From contig JAKFAO010000009.1 of assembly GCA_021527695.1 (NCBI GenBank), forward strand, positions 1,178,001 through 1,242,000: a DNA stretch of 64,000 nt, in the 5' to 3' direction. The notes below the pieces were generated by a model. The model was given only the letters and a program-made list of their open reading frames with translations, searched no databases and was not told the origin of the DNA. Source of the DNA: Naematelia aurantialba (lineage: Eukaryota; Basidiomycota; Tremellomycetes; Tremellales; Naemateliaceae). Position numbers and translations under genes: made by a program. Shown here piece by piece: positions 55,053 through 64,000 of this stretch (the first letter of the stretch is position 1; each line of letters opens with the position of its first letter).

Positions 55053-55189
55053 AGAAATGGCAGGCGGGTGAGATTAGTATAACACCTGATGTATCGGTCA
55101 AGCAGGCATCCAGTGCTGTCAGGGAGCCTACTGCAGACAGTCGCTGTCTGGATTGGTCTGTTCCATGAATGCATAAAATCACATGGTAT

Positions 55190-56393
55190 TCAACTATTCA
55201 TCTTGGTGACGGCCGCGTCCATAAGAGTCAGGTTGTTCAACCCATATGGCAAGAGAGTAAGGATGCGCGTGGAGGTGTTTGCTACGTCCTCCAGCGGGAC
55301 GACGGATAGTGTGTCGGTAGGTTGCTCATCTGTCAGTCAGCAGGAGCTGAGGCAAGGTCACTCACCAAGGGTGGCGTTGTCAGCTAGCGGCTCGAAGACA
55401 AGGTGGATAACTTGACTTTGTAGACTTACGTCGTCGCCGTCCGTGAGTTCCTCGTCGCCGTCCGTGAATTCAAATCCCGGCGGCGGGCCCCTGGTTTTCC
55501 TTCTGTACCCCGTAAGCACACCTTTATGCATATTGTAGATATAGAACGAGAGATATCTCTTCACGGTGGCCGACGTCTTGGCAACGGTGCTCAACAATGT
55601 GTAAGCCGAGCTAACTTCCATGGTCTTGCGTTTGCCTCCAAACAAATCGACGCGTATATTAGTCTTACGCCCAGCCGTATCGCTGGTGTTCATGCGCTGT
55701 TGCATAGCCTCGGCGATACGGGTCGCGGCAATGCCAAAGCTCTGACCAAAGTGATCGAGCAGTGAGAGGCGCTCTACGGATGGGATTTGTCTCAAAATGT
55801 CCCAAAAGCTTTCCCCCACATACCCGGGGGAGCAATGGAGCTTGATCCATTGACAATTCGGCAATGCTGTAGCAAGAGCGGACCATATTTCGTCAGGTGG
55901 CGCATGTTCATACTGCCCAACATTCAAGTCAGCAGTGCGCGTTGTCCTGCACTCCAAGACGACTGACAAGTGGTGAAGGATCATACCTAGGCCTAGTACC
56001 TTTCATGAAAGATTGTGTCAAGGTGAGATCAACGACGTTCTGTAGGATCCGGGTCCTTAGGCTCAGTGGCGTAGCTGCGTAGCTACAGGTGATATGACGA
56101 AGATGGTCTCGTACCGGTTTGTTGCTGTCTAGCAGCTTGAAACTTCTGGGCCTGAATGTTTTTTTATCGAATGTCTTGGTGGCAAAGGGGCTGTTGTCGT
56201 CCTTCGTAGACAGCACCATGGAGCGAGTGTGCTTCGACGTGCTGAGGAATGCTTTACGAACACTTGGATTGGAATGGTCGACAATCAGCCACATTACCTC
56301 AGGATGAAGCCGACCCAGAACAGTAGGTAGAATACTAGGCTCGGCTCCAGCGCTAGGCTCGGCTTCAGTGCTAGGCCCGGCTGCAGTGCTCAT
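55190..56393 (-). CDS. Family II paralogue, copy 1
   Basis: First of three related minus-strand genes. The start at 56393 gives MSTAAGPSTEAEPSAGAEPS, coded by three 18-bp repeats. Next is an F-box-like block (LGRLHPEVMWLIVDHSNPSV then RKAFLSTSKHTRSMVLST), and VVDLTLTQSFMKG. After an intron (donor in ...SPL-GTCAGT, branch CTGAC) the gene continues YEHAPPDEIWSALATALPNC, SPGYVGESFWDILRQIPSVE and FGQSFGIAATRIAEAM. An acidic repeat, FTDGDEELTDGDD, precedes the signature HLVFEPLADNATL. A last exon, entered in phase 1, encodes DEQPTDTLSVVPLEDVANTS and ends AAVTKMNS at 55190. Function unknown; possibly an F-box protein. It converges on the regulator, with a 137-bp gap. Confidence 0.7.
56335..56388. 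repeat. Three tandem 18-bp coding repeats
   Basis: Units at 56335-56352, 56353-56370 and 56371-56388 differ at a few bases and encode the hexapeptides SAGAEP, STEAEP and STAAGP at the N-terminus of family II copy 1. Confidence 0.9.
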
Positions 56394-57710
56394 TTCGAAG
56401 GTCTGTCTCTGACTGCAAGGTGTCTGGTGAATGGGGTTCCGGGATGTGTTTGTCAGAAAATTCAGAACCGAGTGCTTTTGTAAAGAAGAGGCGCGCCTTC
56501 CAAAGAGGCTGGGACTTGCGGTGACTGACGAAGTGGAGTAAGCCCCTCCCTTGTTTTGGGGTTGTCAAAGGTCAAGAGGCAGGACACCACCCCTTCACGC
56601 AGAAGGCTTTGCTTGTGGCAGCGGGCATTTGGCGCAGCGCTATTCTCCTTCGCTGCTACGCTCCTTCGCTGTCAGTGGAGAAGACGAGATGCAACTGCTT
56701 CGTCAAACAAAGTGAATCTCATGAGGTACAATGTATGCTGGATGCTGGAAACTGGCCAAAATTTTGTCTCCTTCGCCCCACCAGAAGAGCAAGAGTAAGA
56801 TGGTCACAGGAGCTCGATGATCTCATCCATTGTCAGAGATACCTTGCAGCTCCAACGCGTACAACATTTTCTGCGCAGGTCGTGTCCCTCTTCCAACGGG
56901 TCAACGGACATCATCCGTTCTGTGGGCACCTCATCTGAGACGAATCATCAGTACACCCTGTGGGGATCACTCACCAAGTTGTTCATTGCTATCAAACGGA
57001 CCAAAGACCAGGTGGATTGGGAAACTGAAACGACTCGAGCTACTTTCTTGCGAAATCTCTTCCGTCAATTGATAACCAGTCGGAGGTCCACGACCACCCA
57101 AGAGCCTCGAAGTCAGTGGAAGACCGTCCATTCGAGAAACAGGGAGCGCACGGACCGATGGAGTACGGTGGTGGTACTATTTTCCGCTGCGACAAATCTT
57201 GCCCCAGAATCAGTGGCCGACCAGTGAGAGTTCGGGGCACATCCAACATCGACGCCGTGCCCGCAGTATAGAAGTTTGTGAAATCCATGCCAATGTGAGG
57301 AAATCCCACCTCCAGTTTTGGATATACTCAGTCGGATGGAAGATGCATATCCATGTTCCGTGAGATGCGCGAAATGATATGTGTGTAATCAGGTAGGTTT
57401 AGGAACGAAACTCGGTGGGGGGGGGAAGGGGGGCGCGGTTTGGATCGCCAGTGGGCAGGGATAGTAAGCAAACAACACACGAAGAGGAAGTTAAGGCGGA
57501 GTTCAAGCGGCTGATTTTTGCGCCGGACGACGATTTCGGCCATAGATTACAACTAGGAGACACGACCTTATAAGAGGAGAGCTAAAGAGCAACAGCTGTG
57601 TTCATGTGGTATCTCGGGAGAGCTATTTGTTTCTTGGGTCAGGGACCGATCAGAAGCGGTGAACTTGGCATACTTCTTCGCATTATCCCTCACTATCCCT
57701 AGCGTGACTG
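56394..57710. other. 1.3-kb intergenic region between family II copies 1 and 2
   Basis: No gene can be supported. One minus-strand frame (57040-57309) reads GMDFTNFYTAGTASMLDVPR and LTGRPLILGQDLSQRKIVPP, which has some coding look but no start context, splice logic or family match. A G-rich run (G8, AA, G6) lies at about 57418-57433. Confidence 0.45.
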
Positions 57711-58802
57711 TCAAGCATGAGGCACAAACGCGTGTTGAGATCCGCTGTGTTCATCTGTGTAAATTCAGTAAACATGTCCCGATGACAAACAGGCCGCTCA
57801 CCCCATTGGAGACCGGTTGGAAGTTGTTCAAAGACAAGAGTTGTGGGGAGGATGGGTCCTGGTGTCCCGTCTGCGTTGGTTACCGTCGCCACAACAGGAG
57901 CTCCGCCTGTAGAGGGTTCTTCGAGGATCGTCTTGGCAGTGTCTGGGAGACCATATAGATATAAGGAACCTAAGCCACTGGGACGTTTTAGGGTGGGTGT
58001 TAGCACCGTCACTCTGGACAAAAAGTAGTTGATCCTTGGAATCGACGGTGGCTCCCGCAACGGCGCTAGATCCACCCATAATGGTCTGTAGTGAACTGGG
58101 TAAGTGGATCCGTATTGCCGTCCGGTTCCTCTCCCTCGAGACCCACTCCAAGTCATTGGTGGTCTAGCAGCTTCATCCAGCCCCCCGTATTCCGGGAGAT
58201 CAGAGCTCGCCAGTGAGACACGCTCGACCTGAGGAAGAAGCCGCGCCAGCATCATGATCGACTCTAGTGCTATGCGCTCATCGCTAAATCTAGCGTAGGC
58301 TGTGATTCGCTTGCAACTCGGGAGAATGACGCCGTACTTTGCAAGTTCTCGACAAAATCCTTCCTAAATGGTATTAGAAGGCCAAGCCAAACCTCTCTGA
58401 GACGGGACCCACACTAGTTTGTTCCCTGTTAGCATTCTCCATTTGTCGGGTAAACCGAATGGTCAGAGTCACAGTCTCAACACATTTGAGCACCGGCAAT
58501 TTGGAATGATCTCTGAACTTGTGTAGAGATACCCGTCGCGGGTATTCTGGCAATGTGGTTCTTACCCAGGTTTTCAACTGGTCTGTGGAACCGTGCGAAT
58601 ACTCATCAGGTACGCTTATGGTGGAGAAGAGGCCGCCGTGCGCAATTCCCGTATAGCAAATCAACCCCCTGAGGCGACGAGAAACCAGCGAAAGACTCGC
58701 TCGGTCGTCTTTAGGAAGATCTTCGACGCACTGAGTGAGCAGCTCAGTGGGCAGACTGGTGAATGAATCGCGACGTTCTGTGGAAGTTGATGGGGTAGAC
58801 AT
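57711..58802 (-). CDS. Family II paralogue, copy 2 (clear F-box)
   Basis: The ATG at 58802 gives MSTPSTSTERRDSFTSLPTE, leading into the best F-box of the region: SLPTELLTQCVEDLPKDDRA then SLSLVSRRLRGLICYTG. It continues STISVPDEYSHGSTDQLKTW and KCVETVTLTIRFTRQMENAN. After an intron near 58372-58425 come EGFCRELAKYGVILPSCKRI, ESIMMLARLLPQVERVSLAS, YGSTYPVHYRPLWVDLAPLR and PSGLGSLYLYGLPDTAKTI. The signature TTLVFEQLPTGLQW is followed by an intron in the same place and phase as in copies 1 and 3, and the last exon reads DEHSGSQHAFVPHA. A probable SCF ubiquitin-ligase receptor by its F-box; substrate unknown. Confidence 0.75.
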
Positions 58803-59265
58803 CCTGCTTCTGGGAGGGTGGACGAGTGGCGATATTTGGAGAGTAATATTCAAGGCTGTTTGCTACTCAAATTTGATTCACTTACTGATCAGTCACTAGC
58901 TGTTTTTCTACACACCGCCGGCCTTCTTGAGAGCGATGCATTACGCCGGTGTCGGCTTCTGAGTGGTGTAGGAAGTTCCCAGTCCTCCTAAAACACCGAA
59001 CACACCCGACTCGGCCCCGAGGCTTCTCATGACGAATGTGCTGCCCTTTGTTCAGTGACGTTCGCCGTTACTACACGAAGCCTCCGCGACGAGTAGGAAG
59101 AACATGACCGCCAGGGTTGAGCGTGAACCTGGGAAACTAAAGCAAAGGAGCTTTCATCTCAAGCGTTCAGAGACTCGAACCAATCTGCATGCACAGTTAT
59201 AGTCAGACGAAACGCAGGCCAGCATGGCAACTGGTACCGCAGTCTTCCTCCCCCAGAGACGGGCT
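58803..59265. other. Intergenic gap between family II copies 2 and 3
   Basis: A 463-bp gap; no gene or repeat supported. Confidence 0.45.
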
Positions 59266-60285
59266 TCACATCACTGCAGGATCTCTCACCACGGTCAATT
59301 TTTGACTCTCCGGAGGGTTCTCTGTGTTCAAATCAGCCGCCGTTAAGCTCAACGGGACACGATAAACTTACCCCACCCGAGCTCGTTCGACAACGGTTTA
59401 AAGACAAGAGTAACTGGCGAATAGTTGCCCATGCCCTGACCTGGACTTCCAGTCAGATACCCATGAGGAATGGTAGGTCCATGATGAGCGTCCGAGGGTC
59501 GGAACGACCCTAGGGGAACATTGTGCAGCGTTACTGGGACCCTACCATACATCGCCCCACTGCGTATGGGGTCTGTGAGCGCTTTGAGGAAGGTCTCAAA
59601 CGATCGGGCGTCGGCTGGAAACGACAAGTCGAAAGCTATCCTCCTTGGCTGTTCTCCGGGCAAACGGGGCACGGGTACGCTAAGGTCGGAATCTAGTAGA
59701 TGGTACTCCAGCGCTTGACTGAATCTCAAGGAGAGTCTTGTCACCTTTTCCATTGCCTTGGTAAATTTCATGATCCCGTCCAGGCCGGGGATTGAGGTAA
59801 GATCGACAAGAAAGCGGTTGCACTCTGGTATCACCGTTCTCCAAGAACTGGCCAGGTTGGTGAAAGATCCCTGGGGAATCGTGAGCGCTAGCTTCATACG
59901 GGTTGGGGTGCATCACGGGCAGGGAACTCACAGGCACAGGGGCAGGGATTTCCCGCAGAAGACTGGTCACGAATGAGTCTGTGAGTCTCGCGCAGAAGAC
60001 ATTGGTCATCCCGACAGGCAGGTCACGGTACTCGCGTATGTGGTTGATCGTGATGCATCTCGCTTGCTCACGTAATGCCGACGCAAAGTCGTCTGGGAGA
60101 AGATTCCGCAGACCAGTTCGCGTCCCTGCAGTTTCCTCTTCGCTGCGGGCCGGGACGCGAATACTGGCAAGATTGCCCGGATTGTACGAGCTTGGAACAA
60201 TGATGTCAGTATCGCACCACTGCGATGGGTCGCGCGCTCGGCGACTAGCCAAAGTCGATTGATCAGAACTGGGCATCTGACTCAT
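59266..60285 (-). CDS. Family II paralogue, copy 3, lacking the F-box half
   Basis: The start at 60285 gives MSQMPSSDQSTLASRRARDP. The first conserved stretch, DIIVPSSYNPGNLASIRVPA, aligns with the part of copy 2 that follows its F-box, so the F-box is missing here. It continues LREQARCITINHIREYRDLP, ARLTDSFVTSLLREIP, then after an intron KLALTIPQGSFTNLASSWRT, SIPGLDGIMKFTKAMEKVTR and RIAFDLSFPADARSFETFLK. The family signature VTLVFKPLSNELGW is followed by an intron at the conserved site and a last exon reading ENPPESQKLTVVRDPAVM. Either a truncated but expressed copy or an F-box-less decoy; I see no frameshift in what remains. Confidence 0.68.
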
Positions 60286-60841
60286 GATATCCGCTTTGGA
60301 GGGTTAGGAAAGGTTGTGAAGGACACAAACATGCCAGTGTGGTCTCCTTATTGTAGGGCTACAGCTCCCCTTGAGCCTTCTTTCCAAGTAAGTCATGATG
60401 CGGGGGATCACTAAGCGCCCTCTTCGTGGAGCAGGCCAAGGCTGCTGTGAGCACGGCTTCTTTCGATCGACGGAGAGAAGGCCATCCTCGAAGTGGCGAC
60501 TGGAAGCCCGGTGGAGCTGTGTATCCCCCCTTTCGCCTTGGAGTGAGAACTTGGGGCATGATTCGAAAATATACCTAGCTCCTGTGAATTTTACAAGGTC
60601 CATGTGCTTCTTGCATTTGTAAGACAGAGCCTGGCCTGAACATGGCGTGCCGCCTGGAACGGGATGACTCGATGTAATTGTTGCGTTGCCCGCACGGACC
60701 TCTGCTGGTTCTCGGCCGACCTCCACCGGAGACTCGCTTTCGGATCAGCGAACATTCAGAGCTCACTGTTGTAGTTGTCTCTGAGCTGTCAATCATCATC
60801 TTGGAGGCAAGGGAGGCTCAACAAGAGGCAGTCTAGGCAGC
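60286..60841. promoter_or_regulatory. Divergent promoter region, family II copy 3 and HIG1-like gene
   Basis: A 556-bp gap between divergent starts. Open frames on both strands have no recognisable content. Confidence 0.4.
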
Positions 60842-62079
60842 ATGTCCTCCTTTTCTCGAGACGAGAAGTTACGGAGACAACAGACTCAGCAAGTTGCGGT
60901 GCGGCGTCACTTGCCTCTCGACAGTGTCGCGTGCTGATAGTTTCTGGACAGTACGAGCTGCAGCATAAGGGTGCTGTCGAGGTGTGTTCCCTGCTGTGTC
61001 CCGTGTATCGAACACGCATACCTCTTCCGTTCATGTGTGGCCTTGCACGGCCGTTGCATCAGGACAAGTCTGTGTCAGTGATCGACAGATCAGAGCTGAG
61101 CGAGTTTCAGGGCGCCATACGATGGACATTCTATGGGATAGTAGCCTGCACACTCGGACACCACTTCTCGCCCTTCTTCCGGTGAGCTGTGGATCTCATC
61201 TCGAACCATTGCTCTTCTGTTCACTGAACCGTCAATCTCCTGCGTCCTCGGCCGACACACAGAGCACAGGACCGGTAGCTGATTCTCGGGCTACCATAGG
61301 AGGCAGACACTGGGACTCAAAGCATTTCTCACATCTTCTGGTATGATATTCGCAGAGTATCGGGATGATCCTGATGACTCTAGCCACGATTTACGGTCTG
61401 GTCGTCGGTGCCGGTTCGTTTCTCCGCCCCCCCCTCCCCTTCTTTCCCCCCGGGCTAACTCCGAGATCGCTTCCCCTTGCTTGTGGTAAACGCTCTCGCT
61501 GATGCAGAACCAGACTACCACTTATTAGGCTACGAGCACAGTGTCCGTAAAGGTGAAAACGACATGCGACGTGAAGCGCGCAACGCGCTAGCTCGCGAAG
61601 GGAAGATCGCGACCGAAGGCGAGATTCGCAAGTGGAGGTTGAGGCGAGACGCGGACCTAGCAGCTGGGGGGGACGGGACTGGATCAGCGAGTCGTACCGC
61701 CCAGCAGCCTGGGATCGGAGAGCTTGCCTATCCGGGCAAACAATTGGCCAGCCAGAACGGCCAGTCAGTCAATGCTGATGGGTCGGCGGGTACTGGGACA
61801 ATTGGAAAAGTGCAGGCAGAGTTGGCAGCTGCGCCCCTCCACGCTGTAAAGGCTGGAGGCACGCCAACTGGGTTGGAAGGGTTAGCGACAGGGGGTCTGA
61901 TGGAGGAAATCACCTCGGCAGAGAATGGAGATAGTCCGACCCCAGGGACAGCACCGGCAGAAGGAGAGACAGGAGCTTTGGAAGGGGCGGTAGATCATGG
62001 CCGCGCGGAAGCTTCAGGCAAGTCAGAAGCAGTGCTCAGTGGAGCGAGCGAAGATCTGTCAGCACAGCAAAACCCATAG
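60842..62079 (+). CDS. HIG1-like (Rcf2-type) membrane protein with disordered C-terminal tail
   Basis: The ATG at 60842 gives MSSFSRDEKLRRQQTQQ. Small exons then join in frame to YELQHKGAVEGAIRWTFYGI, VACTLGHHFSPFFRRQTLGL and KAFLTSSATIYGLVVGAEPD. This is a two-helix hairpin like that of HIG1/Rcf proteins, which associate with mitochondrial respiratory supercomplexes. The amphipathic block that follows (LLGYEHSVRKGENDMRREAR, NALAREGKIATEGEIRKWRL) is conserved in fungal relatives as far as I recognise it. The remainder, from about 61650, is Gly/Ala/Glu-rich low complexity ending SEDLSAQQNP. Introns at about 60895-60953, 60981-61120, 61182-61290 and two near 61340-61506 were placed by frame. 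Mitochondrial inner membrane is likely but inferred. Confidence 0.68.
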
Positions 62080-62080
62080 C

Positions 62081-62353
62081 TTAGGTGAGTCCTGGTACTG
62101 GTTTCATGCAATCTACGTAATGCTGATGCGTCGTCGTATAGTCACACTTGCATAATGCATCAGCACTGATTCCTTGCTGCACGCAATAGACCGAGAAACC
62201 AGTCTTCACAGATACTTTCGACGTTGACCCACGAGTCACACTTCCTTTCACCGCCTCAAACGTCTCGCATACAACCCTGGAGACATCCTTTATGCCGGAC
62301 GTGCAACGGCGTAGACTCTTATCAATGTTGTCCCAGGCTGTCGTCGACAACAC
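62081..62353 (-). CDS. Possible Cys-rich exon on the minus strand
   Basis: An open frame ending in TAA two bases beyond the HIG1-like stop on the other strand. It reads NIDKSLRRCTSGIKDVSRVV, VKTGFSVYCVQQGISADALC and KCDYTTTHQHYVDCMKPVP, with six cysteines in about 80 residues. There is no good ATG; an acceptor-like CGACGACAG lies at its 5' side, so it would be a 3' exon of a spliced gene. No upstream exon was found. Weak candidate only. Confidence 0.25.
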   Translation of the reverse strand: MLSTTAWDNIDKSLRRCTSGIKDVSRVVCETFEAVKGSVTRGSTSKVSVKTGFSVYCVQQGISADALCKCDYTTTHQHYVDCMKPVPGLT

Positions 62354-62399
62354 ACGTACTCACACCATGTCGCTGAGGTTCTCAAACGAATTTTAAGTG

Positions 62400-63767
62400 A
62401 TGACTTCTCAGGTCGTGTATATCGGCGCGAGCTCGCCGCTACTCAGCTACGAGCCCTTCCGGAATGGCGTAGTCGGCAGCGCCTGGGCGCAGATCGAGGG
62501 TGGTTCGAGCCAGTGTACCGGGTCGACGACGTTTTCCGTCGAACTATTTACCATCTACTGCACGTTATCACCGCATACAATGCGAGGATGGGCTGATGTT
62601 GAGGAACAGATACAGATATCGCTTTCGTATGGCAGTCGACAAGCAGCTTTGAGATCTCCTGCGACCTCGACGGGCAGACACAAGCCGGCCAGGCCGGGGA
62701 GGGCGGGATCTCACTCTCAGGGACATTTGCGCAGCACGTTGCGAAGCTCGAGACAAGCTGTTCAAATTGCGGAAATGGGGATATCTTCGAGCTGATAGGC
62801 GTCAAGATCAATACCCAGGTTTCCGCGGCCTCGTGAGTCGTTCTTGTTCGTATGCGCCCTCCGTCTAGCATACTATACACGTTCAGTCTTGCGCTGCTGC
62901 GTCCTCACAGGCCCTGCTGTTCGTGATATGCTGGCTTTGTCTCTTTTGCACAGTAATGGAAACAGTGCTGATCGATCCTCGGGAACAGCGCATGCAGCAA
63001 CGCTACACTAGACGATGCCTCGCCCGAGATCAGTTACACGGGTTTCACGTCAACGACTTCAGGCTCGAGCAGCGTGCAGGCCATCTCGAGTGGCTTATTC
63101 TTCAACGATACGGTCAGCTATACTTCGACTGCTGGTGCCGCGGCTAGTTTCAATTTCCAAGGTGCGTATCTACCTCACTCTACAACACACAGATACAACA
63201 CACAGATACAACACACAGATACTGGGTGCAGCTCCCTCATGATCGAACTTCCCTATGACTACGTTTGATCTCACGAGTCCTCTCTAGTTTTACCGTCGTG
63301 CTTCTCATATCCGACGTACGCTCATGTCTTCTTACCCAGGATCCGCATTGTACATCTTTGGACCGACCGGACCAGCGTTTGGGCTTTTTTCGGTAGCTGT
63401 TGACGGTACAAACCTCGGGACCTTCAACGCCAGCACAACCGTTGACACATATGACACTTTACTCTTCTTCGAGACACATCTCGACGAAACAGAGTCGCAC
63501 CAAGTCGTTCTCACAAATCAGCAGAATGGTCTGCTCTTTGCGCTCGACTACTGCGTGGCCGTGCAATCCTCAGACAGCGGAAATGGTGCTGGTTCGGCTA
63601 CGACCACAGCCGGGTCTCCCGCTGCAACACCTGTCTGGACCGGTGGTGGCGGAGGCAGCGGTGGCGGATCTGGAAACGGCGGCGCCGTGATTGGCGGTGT
63701 CATCGGCGGTCTGGCGGGACTGGTGAGCCTCTCCCTGTTCTCTGGTCACAAAGGAGGCGGCGTCTGA
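62400..63767 (+). CDS. Single-pass surface protein, basidiomycete type
   Basis: Resembles the abundant basidiomycete proteins with two beta-sandwich repeats, a Ser/Gly stalk and one membrane helix. Exon blocks: VVYIGASSPLLSYEPFRNGV, DIAFVWQSTSSFEISCDLDG and CSNCGNGDIFELIGVKINTQ form the first domain. TSGSSSVQAISSGLFFNDTV, SFNFQGSALYIFGPTGPAFG, FSVAVDGTNLGTFNASTTVD and HQVVLTNQQNGLLFALDYCV form the second. The stalk is GGGGGSGGGSGNGG and the helix AVIGGVIGGLAGLVSLSLF, with a very short tail ending GGGV at 63767. The N-terminus is uncertain: the ATG at 62400 gives no signal peptide, and an acceptor (CTCAG) lies at about 62410, so an upstream signal exon may be missed. The central introns near 62515-62620 and 62833-63030 are approximate. 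Confidence 0.6.
63182..63220. repeat. Three perfect 13-bp tandem repeats (ACAACACACAGAT) in an intron
   Basis: Units at 63182-63194, 63195-63207 and 63208-63220, identical, inside the intron between the exons encoding AASFNFQ and GSALYIFG of the surface-protein gene. Confidence 0.95.
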
Positions 63768-64000
63768 TACTCGTAGGGGTTGTTGTTTCTGGCATGGAGG
63801 TACCATCTGTGGAAAAAGGCAGGCGGTGAAGGCGACTTTCTCGCTGCCATGTGTGGGCCTGCGAGGAAACCCAGTGCGAAGCCGAAACCGGTCCAGAACG
63901 ATGCTTGGTTCTGGCCGATGATGAGGTCCAAATTGGCGGAACCGAAGAAATAAGCCCAATCGGAGTTGACTTACATGTTGCCTGAGCTCGACTGCCATCT
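63746..64000 (-). CDS. 3' exon of an unidentified membrane-protein gene, truncated by window end
   Basis: The last exon reads SDWAYFFGSANLDLIIGQNQ, ASFWTGFGFALGFLAGPHMA, ARKSPSPPAFFHRWYLHARN and NNPYEYQTPPPL, then stops at 63746-63748. One hydrophobic segment (FWTGFGFALGFLAG) is followed by a basic, aromatic tail. A donor-like GTAAGT near 63975 on the minus strand suggests a splice site close to the window edge. No family is recognised. Its stop lies inside the last codons of the convergent surface-protein gene. Confidence 0.6.

Noticed and set aside
55929..56393. Family II copy 1 read as two separate genes (55358-55984 and 55929-56393)
   Set aside because: A GTCAGT donor and CTGAC/CAG acceptor join them in frame, giving the same layout as copies 2 and 3.
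41288..60285. Whole accessory region as a secondary-metabolite cluster
   Set aside because: An exporter and regulator are present, but there is no polyketide synthase, peptide synthetase, terpene synthase or tailoring oxidase among the genes.
1..64000. Search for tRNA, rRNA, CRISPR arrays, transposases and integrases
   Set aside because: No sequence with the required arms, repeats-and-spacers or catalytic motifs was seen on either strand by eye. A tRNAscan and repeat-library run would be needed to exclude short or degenerate copies.

Overview
This window is nuclear DNA of a filamentous or yeast-like fungus, most likely a basidiomycete. Genes are split by many short GT-AG introns (about 45-65 nt) with CTNAC-type branch points, promoters are rich in pyrimidine tracts, genes are dense on both strands, and the proteome is plainly fungal: vacuolar endopolyphosphatase, Zn2Cys6 regulator, fungal complex I 12.3 kDa-type subunit, PTS1-tagged peroxisomal proteins. 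I see no rRNA, tRNA, CRISPR array, transposase or integrase. Gene spans below run from start codon to stop codon with introns inside. Exon joins were worked out by eye from frame, splice sites and family conservation.

Left part, about 1-40.98 kb: conserved housekeeping genes. In order: 3' part of an ER Hsp90 (GRP94) ending in HDEL (+); isochorismatase-like hydrolase (-); an unassigned multi-pass membrane protein (-); a conserved unknown protein (+); a GCFC/PAXBP1-like splicing factor (-); an amidohydrolase (-); phosphoacetylglucosamine mutase (-); GPATCH1 (+); MEMO1 (+); a complex I subunit (-); a PUF RNA-binding protein (+); an intronless BTB protein (-); a peroxisomal acyl-CoA ligase ending in SKL (+); CWC22 (-); IMP4 (+); a solenoid protein ending in AKL that is a candidate Pex8 (-); and endopolyphosphatase PPN1 (+). 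Several are RNA-processing factors (GCFC, GPATCH1, CWC22, IMP4, PUF), and two carry peroxisomal import signals.

Middle and right, about 41.3-60.3 kb: an accessory region. Four head-to-tail minus-strand paralogues (41.3-49.0 kb) share an F-box-like N-terminal half and a 'K/RCxxLV...LPSTVRT' C-terminal half and have unrelated C-terminal tails. Then comes a divergent pair, a DHA2-type MFS exporter (-) and a transcription factor with two Zn2Cys6 clusters (+), sharing a 443-bp promoter that holds a perfect 11-bp inverted repeat. Three minus-strand members of a second family (55.2-60.3 kb) follow, marked by a C-terminal 'LVFxxL' exon end with an intron at the same position and phase. The third lacks the F-box half. 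This looks like rapidly diversifying, lineage-specific gene expansion around a possible efflux/regulator cassette, and it is the most interesting part of the window.

Right edge, 60.8-64.0 kb: a HIG1-like membrane protein (+), a basidiomycete-type single-pass surface protein with a Gly/Ser-rich stalk (+), and the 3' end of another gene (-) whose stop lies just inside the convergent reading frame.
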